Positions 17,828 through 26,828 of a stretch of 64,000 bases of DNA are shown in pieces; the stretch's first letter is position 1; each line of letters starts with the position of its first letter. Origin of the DNA: Streptomyces sp. T12. GTDB lineage: Bacteria; Actinomycetota; Actinomycetes; Streptomycetales; Streptomycetaceae. The stretch spans positions 1,426,001 to 1,490,000 of the forward strand of contig NZ_CP117866.1 of NCBI RefSeq assembly GCF_028736035.1, in the 5' to 3' direction. Under the pieces are notes generated by a model. It was not told the DNA's origin, searched no databases, and saw only the letters and a program-made list of their open reading frames with translations. The position numbers and the translations under genes are program-made.

Positions 17828-18598
17828 TCAGTCGAGGGACTCGAGCGCCTCGAGCGCCTCGTCGAGCAGCCTGCGCAGCCGCAGCGCGTCCGCCGCCACG
17901 GCGCTCACCAGAGCGGCGGGGCCGGCGAGCGGCACGACGGCGGCGTTCTCCCCCAGCACCCGAGCCGCCACCGGAGCCTCGGCGAACTCGGGCTGTACGA
18001 CGACGAGTTGACCGACGGCCCGATGCCCGCCGAGCCCGGCGGGCCCGTCCCAGCCACCCGGCGCACCGGGCCCACAGGCAAGCTCCTGATCGAGAACGAC
18101 CCGACCCGCGACACTCACCCGGATCCGGCTGCCGAGCCGCCCCGGCTCCTCCCCCACCCGCCCGAGCACCTGCTCCTCACGCAGCACCAGCCGCCCCGCC
18201 GCGCCGACGTCGACGCGGGTCGTGACATGCAGATCACTGCCCCGCGCGGAGATCAACTGCTCGGGCAGCCAGTGCAGTTCGCCCCCGTCGGCGACGCGGA
18301 GCCGTACGTCGTAAAGGGCCTCGCTCTTGCTCTGTCCCGGCAGCGCGATGGTGGCGGCCGCCGACCCGACGCGCAGCCGGGCGCCGGTCTCCACATCGGC
18401 CTCCACGGTGAAGTGGTCGCCGCCGAGAGGCCCGCTCATCGCGCCGACGAGCATGACCCGCGCCTGCGCGCCGCTCCCCCGGGTCCGCCGGAGCGCCAGC
18501 GGTCCGTCGCCCTCGAGCACGGGCAGCGAGGTGCCGCCCCGCCCGTCGTCCCGGGCGACGATCCGCGCGAGAGCCCGTACGCCACCTGCCACGGTCAC
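17828..18598 (-). CDS. ureD: Urease accessory protein UreD
   Basis: 256-aa chaperone that binds apo-urease and helps load nickel with UreF and UreG. The N-terminal [22 protein letters not shown] and the [13 protein letters not shown] segment are family features. GTG 18598 gives a GTGA overlap with the ureG stop; GTG 18607 is a possible longer start. It is the last gene of the minus-strand urease operon. The sequence is less conserved than the other accessory proteins, as is normal for UreD. Confidence 0.88.
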   Translation of the reverse strand: MTVAGGVRALARIVARDDGRGGTSLPVLEGDGPLALRRTRGSGAQARVMLVGAMSGPLGGDHFTVEADVETGARLRVGSAAATIALPGQSKSEALYDVRLRVADGGELHWLPEQLISARGSDLHVTTRVDVGAAGRLVLREEQVLGRVGEEPGRLGSRIRVSVAGRVVLDQELACGPGAPGGWDGPAGLGGHRAVGQLVVVQPEFAEAPVAARVLGENAAVVPLAGPAALVSAVAADALRLRRLLDEALEALESLD

Positions 18599-19272
18599 AC
18601 CGTCCACGCCGCGAGCCGCGCCCGCACCCAGTCGGCGACGTCGCGCACGCCGGGCTCGCTCCGGAGCGACTGGAGGACGACCGGCAGCTCGGCCCGCTGT
18701 GCCTTGGCGTCGGCCGCCATCCGCGCCAGGTCGGAGCCGACGTACGGCGCGAGGTCGGTCTTGTTGACGACGAGCAGGTCGGCGGTGGTCACCCCCGGCC
18801 CGCCCTTGCGTGGAATGTCGTCCCCACCGGCGACGTCGATCACGAAGATCTGCGCGTCGACGAGCCCCTTGGAGAAGGTGGCGGTGAGGTTGTCCCCACC
18901 GGACTCGACGAGGATGAGGTCGAGGGGGCCGACCTCGTCCTCCAGATCCTCGACGGCTTCGAGGTTCGCGGAGATGTCGTCCCGGATCGCGGTGTGCGGA
19001 CAGGCCCCCGTCTCCACGGCCGTGATCCGCTCGGGCGGCAACACGGCCTCGCGCAGCAGGAACTCGGCGTCCTCACGCGTGTAGATGTCGTTCGTGACGA
19101 CGGCGAGGGAGAGCTCGTCACGCAGGGCACGGCAGAGCGCGGCGACGGTCGCGGTCTTACCGGACCCGACGGGCCCGCCGAGTCCGATACGCAGCGCACG
19201 GCGTGATCCGTCGGGACGGCGGGCGTCGGCGCTGACGGCGGAGGGGCCGTCGTGGGAGTGGTCGAGGTGCAT
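18595..19272 (-). CDS. ureG: Urease accessory GTPase UreG
   Basis: 225-aa SIMIBI-class GTPase that couples GTP hydrolysis to nickel delivery. Visible are the P-loop GPVGSGKT (about 33-40), NDIYTREDA, the metal-binding CPH motif ([11 protein letters not shown]), [12 protein letters not shown] and the guanine-specificity motif NKTDLAP. A short N-terminal His-containing stretch (MHLDHSHDG) may bind nickel. It starts 62 nt after ureF and its stop overlaps ureD. Confidence 0.95.
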   Translation of the reverse strand: MHLDHSHDGPSAVSADARRPDGSRRALRIGLGGPVGSGKTATVAALCRALRDELSLAVVTNDIYTREDAEFLLREAVLPPERITAVETGACPHTAIRDDISANLEAVEDLEDEVGPLDLILVESGGDNLTATFSKGLVDAQIFVIDVAGGDDIPRKGGPGVTTADLLVVNKTDLAPYVGSDLARMAADAKAQRAELPVVLQSLRSEPGVRDVADWVRARLAAWTV

Positions 19273-19334
19273 GGGGCGGCTCCTTCGGTACGAGATGTGC
19301 TGGGGGCTGGCTCAGTCGAGTGGTGGGCGGCTTT

Positions 19335-20009
19335 CTAGGAGGCGAACAGACGTACCGCCCAAGCCGCATGCACCTCCGCCCCGATCTCCAGCAACGGAGC
19401 GGAAGCCGCGGGCAGCTCGTCGACCCCATGGCCGACCACCCGCCGGCCGGCCTCCACCGCCCGGTCCACCACCCGGTCCAGCTCCGGCGCCAACCGGGCC
19501 AGCACCGCCGTGGCGTCGAAGGGATCGAGACTCAGCAACCGCACCGTCGCAGACGCCGGCCCGCTCACACTCTCGTACGCCGCACAGTAAGCCGCCTCGA
19601 CGGCCCCCAACCCCGCCGCCCGGGCCACGACGCCCAGCACGACGGGCTGATGGGCCCCCTTGGGAAACCGACGAGCAAGGTCGTCCAGCTCCTGAGACGG
19701 CCAGGTCGCCCGGGCGGCCCGCATCAACTGCCGCCCCAACTTCCGCGCGGCAAGCCGCAACGCGGGCGACGGCGTACGGGCGTCGGCGGCCTCGTCCAAG
19801 GCCACCGCGTCGACCCCGAGCGCGGCAGCCGCGGCGAGCGAGGCCGCGACAAGGCCGGTCGTGTGCAGCCGCCCCCGGCAGAAGTCCTCCAGGCTCGCGG
19901 CCCCGGTGATCCGCCCCGCCTTGACGGCCGCCTCCGCCCCGCCGGAGTGCGCATGCCCCCCGGCGGGAAAGCGTCCGTCGGCCAGGACGAGAAGTGCTGC
20001 CCGTGACAT
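19335..20009 (-). CDS. ureF: Urease accessory protein UreF
   Basis: 224-aa all-alpha accessory protein that bridges UreD and UreG on apo-urease. The N-terminal LLVLADGRFPAGGHAHSGG and the RRFPKGAHQPVVLGVVA segment are UreF signatures. ATG 20009 lies 14 nt after the ureC stop. The larger open frame upstream is the antisense image of ureC and is not coding. Confidence 0.9.
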   Translation of the reverse strand: MSRAALLVLADGRFPAGGHAHSGGAEAAVKAGRITGAASLEDFCRGRLHTTGLVAASLAAAAALGVDAVALDEAADARTPSPALRLAARKLGRQLMRAARATWPSQELDDLARRFPKGAHQPVVLGVVARAAGLGAVEAAYCAAYESVSGPASATVRLLSLDPFDATAVLARLAPELDRVVDRAVEAGRRVVGHGVDELPAASAPLLEIGAEVHAAWAVRLFAS

Positions 20010-20023
20010 CGACAACCCAGCCC

Positions 20024-21745
20024 TCAGAACAGGAAGTAGCGCTGGGCCATGGGCAGTTCGGCGGCGGGCGTGGCCTCCACCAGCTCCCCGTCGATGTGCA
20101 CGGCGAAGCTGTCGGGATCGACCCGTACGTCGGGCCGCGCGTCGTTCTGCCGCATGTCGGCCTTGGTCACCCCACGCGTCGACTCGATGGCCACGAACCG
20201 CTTCCCGAGCTGGAGCCGCTCCGCAAGCCCGTCCTCGATCGCGAGCGGCGCCACGAAGTTGACCGAGTTCGAGGCCGGCGCCCGTCCGATCGCGCCGAAC
20301 ATCGGCCGGGGCAGGATCGGCTGCGGCGTCGGGATGGACGCGTTGGCGTCGCCCATCTGCGCGTACGCGATCTGCCCGCCCTTGATGACGAGGTGCGGCT
20401 TGACGCCGAAGAACGCCGGCTCCCACAGCACCAGGTCGGCGAGCTTGCCGCTCTCGACGGAGCCGACCTCGTGGGAAAGCCCCTGGGCGACCGCCGGGTT
20501 GATCGTGTACTTGGCGACGTACCGCCGCACCCGGTGATTGTCCGCGCGCCCGTCCCCCGGCAGCGCGCCCCGCCGCCGCTTCATGACATGGGCGGTCTGC
20601 CAGGTCCGCATGACGACCTCGCCGACGCGGCCCATGGCCTGGGCGTCGGACGAGATGATCGAGATCGCGCCGAGGTCGTGGAGGATGTCCTCCGCGCCGA
20701 TCGTCGACGGGCGGATGCGGGACTCGGCGAAGGCGAGGTCCTCGGGCACCGCCGGGTTGAGGTGGTGGCACACCATCAGCATGTCGAGGTGTTCCTCGGC
20801 GGTGTTGACGGTGAACGGCCGCGTCGGGTTGGTCGAGCTGGGCAGCACGTGCGGCTCGGAGACGACGGTCATGATGTCCGGCGCGTGCCCGCCGCCCGCA
20901 CCCTCGGTGTGGTACGCGTGGATGCCGCGTCCGGCGATCGCCGCGAGCGTGTCGCCCACGAAACCGGCCTCGTTCAGCGTGTCCGTGTGGATCGCGATCT
21001 GGATGCCGGTCTGGTCGGCGACGGTCAGCGAGGCGTCGATGACGGCCGGGGTGGAGCCCCAGTCCTCGTGCAGCTTGAGGCCGAGCGCGCCGCCGCGGAT
21101 CTGGGACAGCATCGCCTCGTGGGAGACGGTGTTGCCCTTGCCCAGCAGGCCGAAGTTGACGGGGTGTCCCTCCATCGCCTCCAGCATCCGGGCCAGATGC
21201 CAGGGACCGGGCGTGACCGTGGTCGCCTTCGAGCCCTCGGCGGGTCCGGTGCCGCCGCCGATCAGCGTGGTGGTGCCCGAGGCGAGCGCCTCGTCGGCGA
21301 TCTGGGGGCAGATGAAGTGGACGTGCGCGTCGATGGCACCGGCCGTGAGGATCCGCCCGTTGCCGGCGATGATCTCGGTCTCGGGGCCGATGACGAGGTT
21401 CGGGTGCACCCCGTCCATCGTGTCGGGGTTGCCCGCCTTGCCGATGCCGGTGATCCGGCCGTCGCGGATGCCGACGTCGGCCTTGACGATGCCCCAGTGG
21501 TCGATGATCACGACGCCCGTGATCACGGTGTCGGGGGTGCCGTCTGCGCGCGTAGCACGCGACTGGCCCATGGATTCGCGGATGACCTTGCCGCCGCCGA
21601 ACACGGCCTCGTCACCGGCGAGTCCGGGACCGCCGGAACGGTCCTCCTCGATCTCGACCAGCAGGTCGGTGTCGGCGAGCCGGATGCGGTCGCCGGTGGT
21701 CGGGCCGAACAGGTCGGCGTACGCGGCACGGGAGATCTCAGGCAT
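20024..21745 (-). CDS. ureC: Urease alpha subunit
   Basis: 573-aa catalytic subunit that hydrolyses urea to ammonia and carbamate. Nickel ligands and catalytic residues are recognisable: the HVHFICPQ pair, the lysine to be carbamylated in [34 protein letters not shown] and the MVCHHLN flap region. ATG 21745 ([14 protein letters not shown]) is the conserved start and overlaps ureB by 8 nt; the longer in-frame start adds unconserved residues. The order is ureA-B-C-F-G-D. Confidence 0.97.
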   Translation of the reverse strand: MPEISRAAYADLFGPTTGDRIRLADTDLLVEIEEDRSGGPGLAGDEAVFGGGKVIRESMGQSRATRADGTPDTVITGVVIIDHWGIVKADVGIRDGRITGIGKAGNPDTMDGVHPNLVIGPETEIIAGNGRILTAGAIDAHVHFICPQIADEALASGTTTLIGGGTGPAEGSKATTVTPGPWHLARMLEAMEGHPVNFGLLGKGNTVSHEAMLSQIRGGALGLKLHEDWGSTPAVIDASLTVADQTGIQIAIHTDTLNEAGFVGDTLAAIAGRGIHAYHTEGAGGGHAPDIMTVVSEPHVLPSSTNPTRPFTVNTAEEHLDMLMVCHHLNPAVPEDLAFAESRIRPSTIGAEDILHDLGAISIISSDAQAMGRVGEVVMRTWQTAHVMKRRRGALPGDGRADNHRVRRYVAKYTINPAVAQGLSHEVGSVESGKLADLVLWEPAFFGVKPHLVIKGGQIAYAQMGDANASIPTPQPILPRPMFGAIGRAPASNSVNFVAPLAIEDGLAERLQLGKRFVAIESTRGVTKADMRQNDARPDVRVDPDSFAVHIDGELVEATPAAELPMAQRYFLF

Positions 21746-22049
21746 CGAGGGCACCTCCGGTCTCCCCGCGCAGTCCGGGCACCACGCGGGCACCGGTGAG
21801 GGGGACGAGTTCGACGTCGACGGGGATCCCGGGCTCGAAGCGCACGGCGGTGCCGGCGGCGATGTTCAGCCGCTTGCCGCGGGCTGCGGCGCGGTCGAAG
21901 TCCAGACCGGGGTTGGCCTCGGCGAAGTGGTAGTGGGAGCCGACCTGGACGGGCCGGTCGGCGGCGTTGAGGACGGTCAGCCGGGTGACCTCACGGCCTT
22001 CGTTGTAGGCAATCGGGCCGTCGGCGAACAGGATCTCTCCGGGAATCAT
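21738..22049 (-). CDS. ureB: Urease beta subunit
   Basis: 103-aa structural subunit of the urease trimer. [13 protein letters not shown] at the N-terminus, [18 protein letters not shown] and [18 protein letters not shown] are diagnostic. It starts 11 nt after the ureA stop and overlaps ureC. It is separate from ureA, as in most bacteria other than Helicobacter. Confidence 0.96.
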   Translation of the reverse strand: MIPGEILFADGPIAYNEGREVTRLTVLNAADRPVQVGSHYHFAEANPGLDFDRAAARGKRLNIAAGTAVRFEPGIPVDVELVPLTGARVVPGLRGETGGALDA

Positions 22050-22060
22050 CGAGGCCCCCT

Positions 22061-22363
22061 TCAGACGATCGGGTCGTGGACGGTGACGAGCTTGGTGCCG
22101 TCCGGGAAGGTCGCCTCGACCTGGACGTCGTGGATCATCTCGGGGATGCCCTCCATGACGTCGTCGCGCGTCAGCAGCTTGCGTCCGGAGGCCATGAGCT
22201 CGGCGACCGTACGGCCGTCACGGGCACCTTCGAGGATGTGCGACGTGATGAGCGCGACGGCCTCGGGGTGGTTCAGCTTGAGCCCGCGGGCCCGGCGCTT
22301 CTCGGCCACGTCGGCCGCCACGTGGATGAGCAGCCTCTCTTGCTCGTGCGGGGTCAGTTGCAC
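22061..22363 (-). CDS. ureA: Urease gamma subunit
   Basis: 100-aa structural subunit. [36 protein letters not shown] and the C-terminal [14 protein letters not shown] motif are typical. GTG 22363 gives the normal family length and has a GAGGTGG sequence just upstream; a 36-residue extension in the open frame is not supported. It is the first gene of the urease operon; the promoter should lie in the 133 nt up to the TetR gene. Confidence 0.95.
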   Translation of the reverse strand: MQLTPHEQERLLIHVAADVAEKRRARGLKLNHPEAVALITSHILEGARDGRTVAELMASGRKLLTRDDVMEGIPEMIHDVQVEATFPDGTKLVTVHDPIV

Positions 22364-22496
22364 GTCCCACCTCACAGTCCTCGCTCCGGACCGTGCGGGG
22401 CCCGGTTGCCTCGGCCACCGGGCAAAGTCCCTGGTGGCGTAGATCGGCAGGCTAGTTGGACCGAGTTTCAAGCAAGTTAACCGGACTGTGATCCGC

Positions 22497-23126
22497 TCAG
22501 CCGTCCGGCTGCGTGGCCGACACGCTCATCAACGCACGTAGACCGTCCTGCAGGACCTCGACGGGCGCCGGTCCGAACAGGGCCTGCTGGACGATGAACC
22601 CCTGCACGGTGGCGATCATGGTGCGCGCCACATGGTCCGCGGGGACGTTCGACGGCAGCATCCCGGCGTCCTGGTAGGCCTCGACGGCCCGCGCCCAGTT
22701 CTCGCGCAGCTCCGTGTACACCTCCGTCAGGAGGACCGCCAGCTCCTCGTTGCGCACGGTCTCCGCCCAGACCTGCATGATCAGCCGCGGGAAGGGCGAC
22801 TCCCCGGCGGCGTTCAGGGACGACCAGACGCGGAGCGTCCGGCCGAGGACCAGACCGACCAGGAGGTCGGGCGGTGGCGGCGGGCTCTGCCGGGTGACGT
22901 CCGCGAAGGCCACTCGGATCTCGCCGAGCACCTCTTTCACGATCGCGGCGATCAGCTCGTCCTTGCCGCTGAAGTAGCGGTACACCGCTCCGGCCGACAG
23001 GTCGACCTCCTTCAGCACGTCCTGCATCGACGTGGCGTGGAAGCCGTTGCTGGCGAAGAGGCGGGCGGCGCCGTCGAGGATCTGCCGGCGGCGGGCGTCG
23101 AGGTGCTCCTGGGATACGCGGGCCAT
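22497..23126 (-). CDS. TetR-family transcriptional regulator
   Basis: 209 aa. The N-terminal HTH ([16 protein letters not shown].., [19 protein letters not shown], residues about 10-55) is a classic TetR domain; the ligand domain follows. ATG 23126 is used; TTG 23132 is also possible. It diverges from a multi-span membrane protein gene, and the shared region holds two copies of an 18-bp repeat. It probably represses itself and that gene in response to a hydrophobic ligand. Confidence 0.9.
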   Translation of the reverse strand: MARVSQEHLDARRRQILDGAARLFASNGFHATSMQDVLKEVDLSAGAVYRYFSGKDELIAAIVKEVLGEIRVAFADVTRQSPPPPPDLLVGLVLGRTLRVWSSLNAAGESPFPRLIMQVWAETVRNEELAVLLTEVYTELRENWARAVEAYQDAGMLPSNVPADHVARTMIATVQGFIVQQALFGPAPVEVLQDGLRALMSVSATQPDG

Positions 23127-23138
23127 GGCCAAAAACTA

Positions 23139-23215
23139 AAACGAACATTCCTTCTTGACAAGCGAACGGCGCCCGGAGCACGGTGATGGCACAAGAAAAA
23201 CGAACGATCCTTCTT
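23139..23215. promoter_or_regulatory. Direct-repeat operators between TetR and membrane protein genes
   Basis: AAACGAACATTCCTTCTT (23139-23156) and AAACGAACGATCCTTCTT (23198-23215) differ at two central positions and lie 59 bp apart, one near each divergent start. They are AT-richer than their surroundings. They probably overlap the two promoters and bind the TetR protein. Confidence 0.6.
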
Positions 23216-23241
23216 TTTAGAGCCGGACCCTTGGAGACCCC

Positions 23242-24258
23242 ATGCCCACCCCCTCCGCTACACCGCCCAGGAACGCCGCACCCCGGCGCCTGATCGCGGT
23301 CGTCGTCCTCGTCCCCGTCCTCGCCGCCCTCGCCCTGTGGGCCTTCGCCTGGCCGGCCACCCGCACCGCACCGCGCGACCTGCCGCTCGGCGTGGCCGGA
23401 CCGGCCGCCGCCACGGCCCAGGTGGAGAAGCAGCTGAACCGCCACGAGGGCGCGTTCGAGCTCCATCGCTACGCCGACGAGGCCGCCGCCCGGGACGCCA
23501 TCGAGGACCGGACCGTATACGGCGCGATCGTCGTCACCGCCCAGGGCCCCGAACTGCTGACCGCGTCGGCGGCGAGCCCGGTCGTCGCCCAGACCCTCCA
23601 GCGGGCGGTGACGGAGCAGGCGGCGGCCACCGGCACCCAGGCCAAGACGGTCGACGTGGTACCCGCCCCCGAGAAGGACCCGCGTGGCGCGGCCCTGACC
23701 TCGAGCGTGCTGCCGCTGGCGCTCGCCGGTATCGCGGCGGGCATGCTGGTGACCCTGCTCGGACTGCGCGGCCTGCGCGCCGTGACCGCCCTGATCGGCG
23801 CCGCCGCCCTGGTCGGCCTGGCCGCGGCCGCGATCGCGCACAGCTGGCTGGGGATCCTCACCGGCGACTGGTGGGCCGAGGCAGGGGCACTGGGCCTGGC
23901 GACACTGGCCGTGAGCGGTGGGGTGGCGGGCCTTGCCGCCCTCATCGGCCCCGCCGGGAGCGGCATCGTGGCAGCCGTGGTGATGCTGTTCGGCAACCCC
24001 TTCTCCGGCGCCTCGTCGGCGCCGCAGCTGCTGCCCGAGCCGGCGGGCGCGATCGGCCAGTGGCTGCCGCCGGGCGCGGGCGCCACTCTACTGCGCTCCG
24101 TGTCGTACTTCGACGGCGCGGCGGCGACAGGCCCGGCCCTGACGCTGACCTGGTGGGCGGCGCTGGGCCTGGGAGCCGTACTGCTCGGCAACGCGCTCAA
24201 GGCACGCACGAAGACCGGCGAGCCCGCGCCCGAGAGGGAACTGGCCACCATCGGCTGA
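23242..24258 (+). CDS. ABC-2/YhgE-like membrane protein
   Basis: 338 aa. One N-terminal span (about 17-37), an extracytoplasmic domain (about 40-150) and about five C-terminal spans resemble YhgE/Pip or ABC-2-type permease-like proteins, which act in export. No ATPase gene is adjacent. It is divergent from a TetR regulator, as is common for drug-efflux genes. ATG 23242 lies 26 nt after the second operator repeat. Substrate unknown. A strong terminator follows. Confidence 0.65.
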   Translation: MPTPSATPPRNAAPRRLIAVVVLVPVLAALALWAFAWPATRTAPRDLPLGVAGPAAATAQVEKQLNRHEGAFELHRYADEAAARDAIEDRTVYGAIVVTAQGPELLTASAASPVVAQTLQRAVTEQAAATGTQAKTVDVVPAPEKDPRGAALTSSVLPLALAGIAAGMLVTLLGLRGLRAVTALIGAAALVGLAAAAIAHSWLGILTGDWWAEAGALGLATLAVSGGVAGLAALIGPAGSGIVAAVVMLFGNPFSGASSAPQLLPEPAGAIGQWLPPGAGATLLRSVSYFDGAAATGPALTLTWWAALGLGAVLLGNALKARTKTGEPAPERELATIG

Positions 24259-24296
24259 CCCGCGCTCGTCGGCCGGCCACCCGGACACACCGAACC

Positions 24297-24336
24297 GACC
24301 GTGCACCCCCGCTGTAGCGGACGGGGGTGCACGGTC
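24297..24336 (+). terminator. Strong hairpin terminator
   Basis: GACCGTGCACCCCCG (24297-24311) pairs perfectly with CGGGGGTGCACGGTC (24322-24336), a 15-bp stem with a 10-nt loop, 38 nt after the membrane protein gene; CTGTCGTTT follows. Confidence 0.8.
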
Positions 24337-24384
24337 CTGTCGTTTCCGGAACTCCGAAGGCAGCTCTGCAAGGCCGCCCCTACA

Positions 24385-24412
24385 AGGCCAGCCCTATGAG
24401 GCCAGCCCTATG
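24385..24412. repeat. 14-bp tandem repeat at the antitoxin 3' end
   Basis: AGGCCAGCCCTATG occurs twice in direct succession, with a third degenerate copy just before (24370-24383). The last copy overlaps the stop codon of the Phd-like gene on the other strand. Confidence 0.7.
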
Positions 24413-24695
24413 AGGGGCTCGCCCCCCGATGCTCGGCCGCAATTCCGAACCGCTGCCGTTCGCGGGGAGCGGACGCCACCTCACGGACGCTGGAGACAGC
24501 GCTGACGACCTGCTCCTCGGCGAGTTCCGCCGGCTCCCCGAGCTTCTCCAGTCGTTCGAGGTCAGAGGCGGAGACAAGGGCGACAAGGGGCTTTCCGTGG
24601 CGCGTGACGACGACGCGCTCACCGCCGTACACCACGCGATTGATCAGTTCGGCGAGCTCAGCCCTGGCTTGCGTCACCGGAATCTCGTAGGCCAT
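24408..24695 (-). CDS. Phd/YefM-family antitoxin, no adjacent toxin
   Basis: 95 aa. The N-terminal half (MAYEIPVTQARAELAELINRV, then ERVVVTRHGKPLVALVS) is a Phd/YefM DNA-binding fold. The C-terminal half is the usual flexible toxin-binding region. No YoeB, RelE, PIN or Doc-type toxin gene follows it; downstream there are only a repeat and a terminator. ATG 24695 is used. The start faces clpP, and TGTACA-type sites lie between them. It may be an orphan autoregulator or pair with a distant toxin. Confidence 0.8.
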   Translation of the reverse strand: MAYEIPVTQARAELAELINRVVYGGERVVVTRHGKPLVALVSASDLERLEKLGEPAELAEEQVVSAVSSVREVASAPRERQRFGIAAEHRGASPS

Positions 24696-24712
24696 GCTCC
24701 CCACATTACGTC

Positions 24713-24739
24713 ATGTACGTCCTGTACATTTTTTACAGG
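24713..24739. promoter_or_regulatory. TGTACA-type operator between phd-like gene and clpP
   Basis: ATGTAC-GTCCT-GTACAT (24713-24729) is a perfect inverted repeat, and CCTGTA (24721-24726) with TACAGG (24734-24739) forms a second overlapping one. E. coli YefM operators have a TGTACA core, so binding by the adjacent Phd/YefM-like protein is likely. The sites are 25-50 nt before the clpP start. Confidence 0.6.
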
Positions 24740-24763
24740 CACCCCGACAAGGGAGCGTGAACC

Positions 24764-25399
24764 ATGACCCGACCGACCGCCCGCCACGTACTGCCCGAGT
24801 TCACCGAGCGCACGAGTTCCGGCACCAGGACGCAGGACCCGTACTCGAAGCTGCTGGAGGAGCGGATCGTCTTTCTCGGCACACAGATCGACGACATCTC
24901 GGCGAACGACGTGATGGCCCAGTTCATGTACCTGGAGCACAAGGAGCCCGGCCAGGACATCTCGCTGTACATCAACTCGCCCGGCGGCTCGTTCAGCGCC
25001 ATGACGGCGATCTACGACACGATGCAGTTCGTCACCTGTGACGTGGAGACGATCTGCCTGGGCCAGGCCGGGGCATCCGGCGCGGCACTGCTGGCCGCGG
25101 GGACTCCGGGGAAGCGATTCGCGCTGCCCGGGGCCCGCATGGTGATCCATCAGCCGGGGCTCCCCGAGCCGATCGAGGGGCAGGCGAGCGATCTCGCCAT
25201 CCAGGCCGACGAACTGACGCGCGTTCGAACCCGCCTGGAGGAGATGCTCGCCCGGCACACCGGGCGCAGCCGCGAGCAGGTGAGCCAGGACATCGAGCGG
25301 GACAAGATCCTCAGCGCCCAGGAGGCGCTGGAGTACGGGCTGGTGGACCGGATCATCCCCAGCCGCAAGGCCACTCTCGCGCCGCCCACAGGGCGGTGA
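24764..25399 (+). CDS. ClpP-family protein, monocistronic paralogue with displaced serine
   Basis: 211 aa. The ClpP fold is clear: [29 protein letters not shown] and [18 protein letters not shown]. The triad His (H129) and Asp (D180) are present. The nucleophile region reads GQAGASGA (100-107), whereas canonical ClpP has GQA-x-S-x-GA, so the aligned serine is Ala104 and Ser105 is one place later. It may be altered or inactive as a protease, or act through heteromers. It stands alone, without a second clpP or clpX, like the ClpP5-type paralogue of Streptomyces. GGGAG precedes ATG 24764. It is perhaps controlled by the divergent Phd/YefM-like protein. Confidence 0.85.
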   Translation: MTRPTARHVLPEFTERTSSGTRTQDPYSKLLEERIVFLGTQIDDISANDVMAQFMYLEHKEPGQDISLYINSPGGSFSAMTAIYDTMQFVTCDVETICLGQAGASGAALLAAGTPGKRFALPGARMVIHQPGLPEPIEGQASDLAIQADELTRVRTRLEEMLARHTGRSREQVSQDIERDKILSAQEALEYGLVDRIIPSRKATLAPPTGR

Positions 25400-25406
25400 T
25401 CGGCCG

Positions 25407-25715
25407 GTGCTTCCACCCGAGTTGCCGCCCCTGCCCGCGCTGACGCGTGCCGAGGGGGAGTTGATAGACCGTTATCTCGATGTGGTGGACCTGCTCGGCC
25501 GGATCAACCCGACGCGGCACGGCGACACCTACCGCGGACTGCGCGCCGCCCAGGCGCTCGTCGGCAGGGCGGCCGAGCTGCGGGACGCGCTGGCGCTGAT
25601 GCACCAGCGGGGCGAGACCGAGCTGCACTCCCCCACGCTGGCGCGTGCGCTGCGCGTGCTGGACGGTGAACGCCGCACGGCTCGCGTCACGATGCCGTCG
25701 CGCTCCGACAGTTGA
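25407..25715 (+). CDS. Hypothetical protein downstream of clpP
   Basis: 102 aa, no family recognised. It is predicted mostly helical, with the segments LTRAEGELIDRYLDVVDLLG and AAQALVGRAAELRDALALM, followed by a basic C-terminus. GTG 25407 starts 8 nt after the clpP stop, so it is probably co-transcribed with clpP. A hairpin about 195 nt downstream may end both. Function unknown. Confidence 0.6.
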   Translation: MLPPELPPLPALTRAEGELIDRYLDVVDLLGRINPTRHGDTYRGLRAAQALVGRAAELRDALALMHQRGETELHSPTLARALRVLDGERRTARVTMPSRSDS

Positions 25716-25909
25716 CGACTCGTTCAGACAGGTTCTGGACGCCTCGCCCCACGGCCGAGGCGTCCGGACGGGAGCTGAAACGGACCAAAAGGCGTACCCC
25801 CTTTCGGCGTAGAAACCTTCCCTTTTACGCACCCCTCAAGTTGCGCAACAGGCATGACCCCAAGGCGGAATGGGACGCTCCATCGCTGGTCCGGGGCTCG
25901 TCGGATACC

Positions 25910-25939
25910 TGGACACCCGGTCGAACACGGGGGTGTCCA
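25910..25939 (+). terminator. Hairpin in the region before the NlpC/P60 gene
   Basis: TGGACACCC (25910-25918) pairs with GGGTGTCCA (25931-25939), loop 12 nt. It probably ends the clpP transcript. The rest of 25716-26076 holds no gene; the NlpC/P60 promoter should lie between this hairpin and the riboswitch. Confidence 0.5.
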
Positions 25940-26076
25940 CCCGAACGGGTGAGTGGTGAGTAACGCCACAAATCCCCGGTTCCGTTGGGTTTTTCGTTCA
26001 TCCGTGCGTCAAGATCCCTGTCTGACGACAAGCCCCCGCCACAGCGGCGGGGCGATCCGGGCGGACGCCGAGTCCT

Positions 26077-26253
26077 GCCGCCGCCCGGATGACCGGTCGA
26101 CAGGAGTGGATCGGCAGGAGTGGAGGACCCGAGCAAGACGGGTCGCCGGAGCGGACGTTCGTTCGATCCGAGCAACCCTTGGGGTGAAGTCGCGGCAACG
26201 CGACCGGGCAACTTCGCCAGCCCGAATCCGACAGGTCATCCTTCACAGGCGGC
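26077..26253 (+). promoter_or_regulatory. ydaO-type c-di-AMP riboswitch
   Basis: The 3' core CCCGAATCCGACAGG (26221-26235) followed by CAGGCG, the central TTGGGGTGAA (26179-26188) with a GNRA-capped stem GTCGCG-GCAA-CGCGAC (26189-26204), and the GGAGGACCCGA segment (26122-26132) match the ydaO/yuaA aptamer. GCCGCC (26077-26082) can pair with GGCGGC (26248-26253) as P1. It sits just upstream of a cell-wall hydrolase gene, the usual target of this class in Streptomyces. c-di-AMP binding normally turns expression off. Some core positions (GGTCATCCTTCA in place of GCTAACCTCGTA) deviate from consensus. Confidence 0.78.
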
Positions 26254-26269
26254 TGACGAAGGGTTGCGC

Positions 26270-26743
26270 ATGACTGCGCTCAATCGTGTCCCGTCGCTCA
26301 TGGTCCGGGCCGGTACGGCCTCGGCTCTCACCATCGCCGCAGTGGGCGGCTCGATCGTGGCGCCCGGCTTCGCCTCCGAGGCCGAAGCCGCCACGCCGGC
26401 GACGAAGGCACTTCAGATCGCGGCCTCCAAGAAGGGCTCCCCGTACAAGTGGGGCGCCACAGGTCCGCACAGGTTCGACTGCTCCGGGCTCACGCTGTAC
26501 TCGTACAAGAAGGCCGGCAAGAAGCTGCCCCGTACCGCGGCCCAGCAGTACAACAAGACCCGCCACATCTCTGCCGGCAACCGCAAGGCCGGGGACCTGG
26601 TGTTCTTCCACTCGGGGTCGAACGTCTACCACGTCGGCATCTACGCCGGGAAGGGAAAGATCTGGCACTCCCCCAAGAGCGGGGACGTCGTGAGGCTGCA
26701 GAAGATCTGGACCAGGAGCGTCTGGTACGGCCGGGTCAAGTGA
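26270..26743 (+). CDS. Secreted NlpC/P60 peptidoglycan endopeptidase
   Basis: 157 aa. A signal peptide (about 1-40, ending AEA-A) precedes an NlpC/P60 domain with the nucleophile C71 in FDCSGL, H121 in VYHVGIY and third catalytic H133 in IWHSP. It cleaves peptide stems of peptidoglycan outside the cell. There is no extra wall-binding domain, so it is a minimal form. ATG 26270 is used, with GAAGGG 8 nt upstream. The c-di-AMP riboswitch directly upstream controls it, and a long hairpin follows the stop. Confidence 0.92.
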   Translation: MTALNRVPSLMVRAGTASALTIAAVGGSIVAPGFASEAEAATPATKALQIAASKKGSPYKWGATGPHRFDCSGLTLYSYKKAGKKLPRTAAQQYNKTRHISAGNRKAGDLVFFHSGSNVYHVGIYAGKGKIWHSPKSGDVVRLQKIWTRSVWYGRVK

Positions 26744-26746
26744 CCT

Positions 26747-26794
26747 CCCCGGGGGCGCTGACGGCTGCCTGACGCGCCGTCAGCGCCCCCGGGG
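26747..26794 (+). terminator. Long hairpin terminator after the NlpC/P60 gene
   Basis: The arms 26747-26765 and 26776-26794 are perfectly complementary over 19 bp (the left arm begins CCCCGGGGGCGCTGACG), with a 10-nt loop. It begins 3 nt after the stop and may serve both converging genes. Confidence 0.85.
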
Positions 26795-26828
26795 CCCCGG
26801 ACTGAAGGCCGGGCGCCGGCAAAGGCTG

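Noticed and set aside
23242..24258. Assignment of the TetR-linked membrane protein as an MFS or RND pump
   Set aside because: One N-terminal span, an external domain and about five C-terminal spans do not fit 12-span pumps; ABC-2/YhgE-like is closer.
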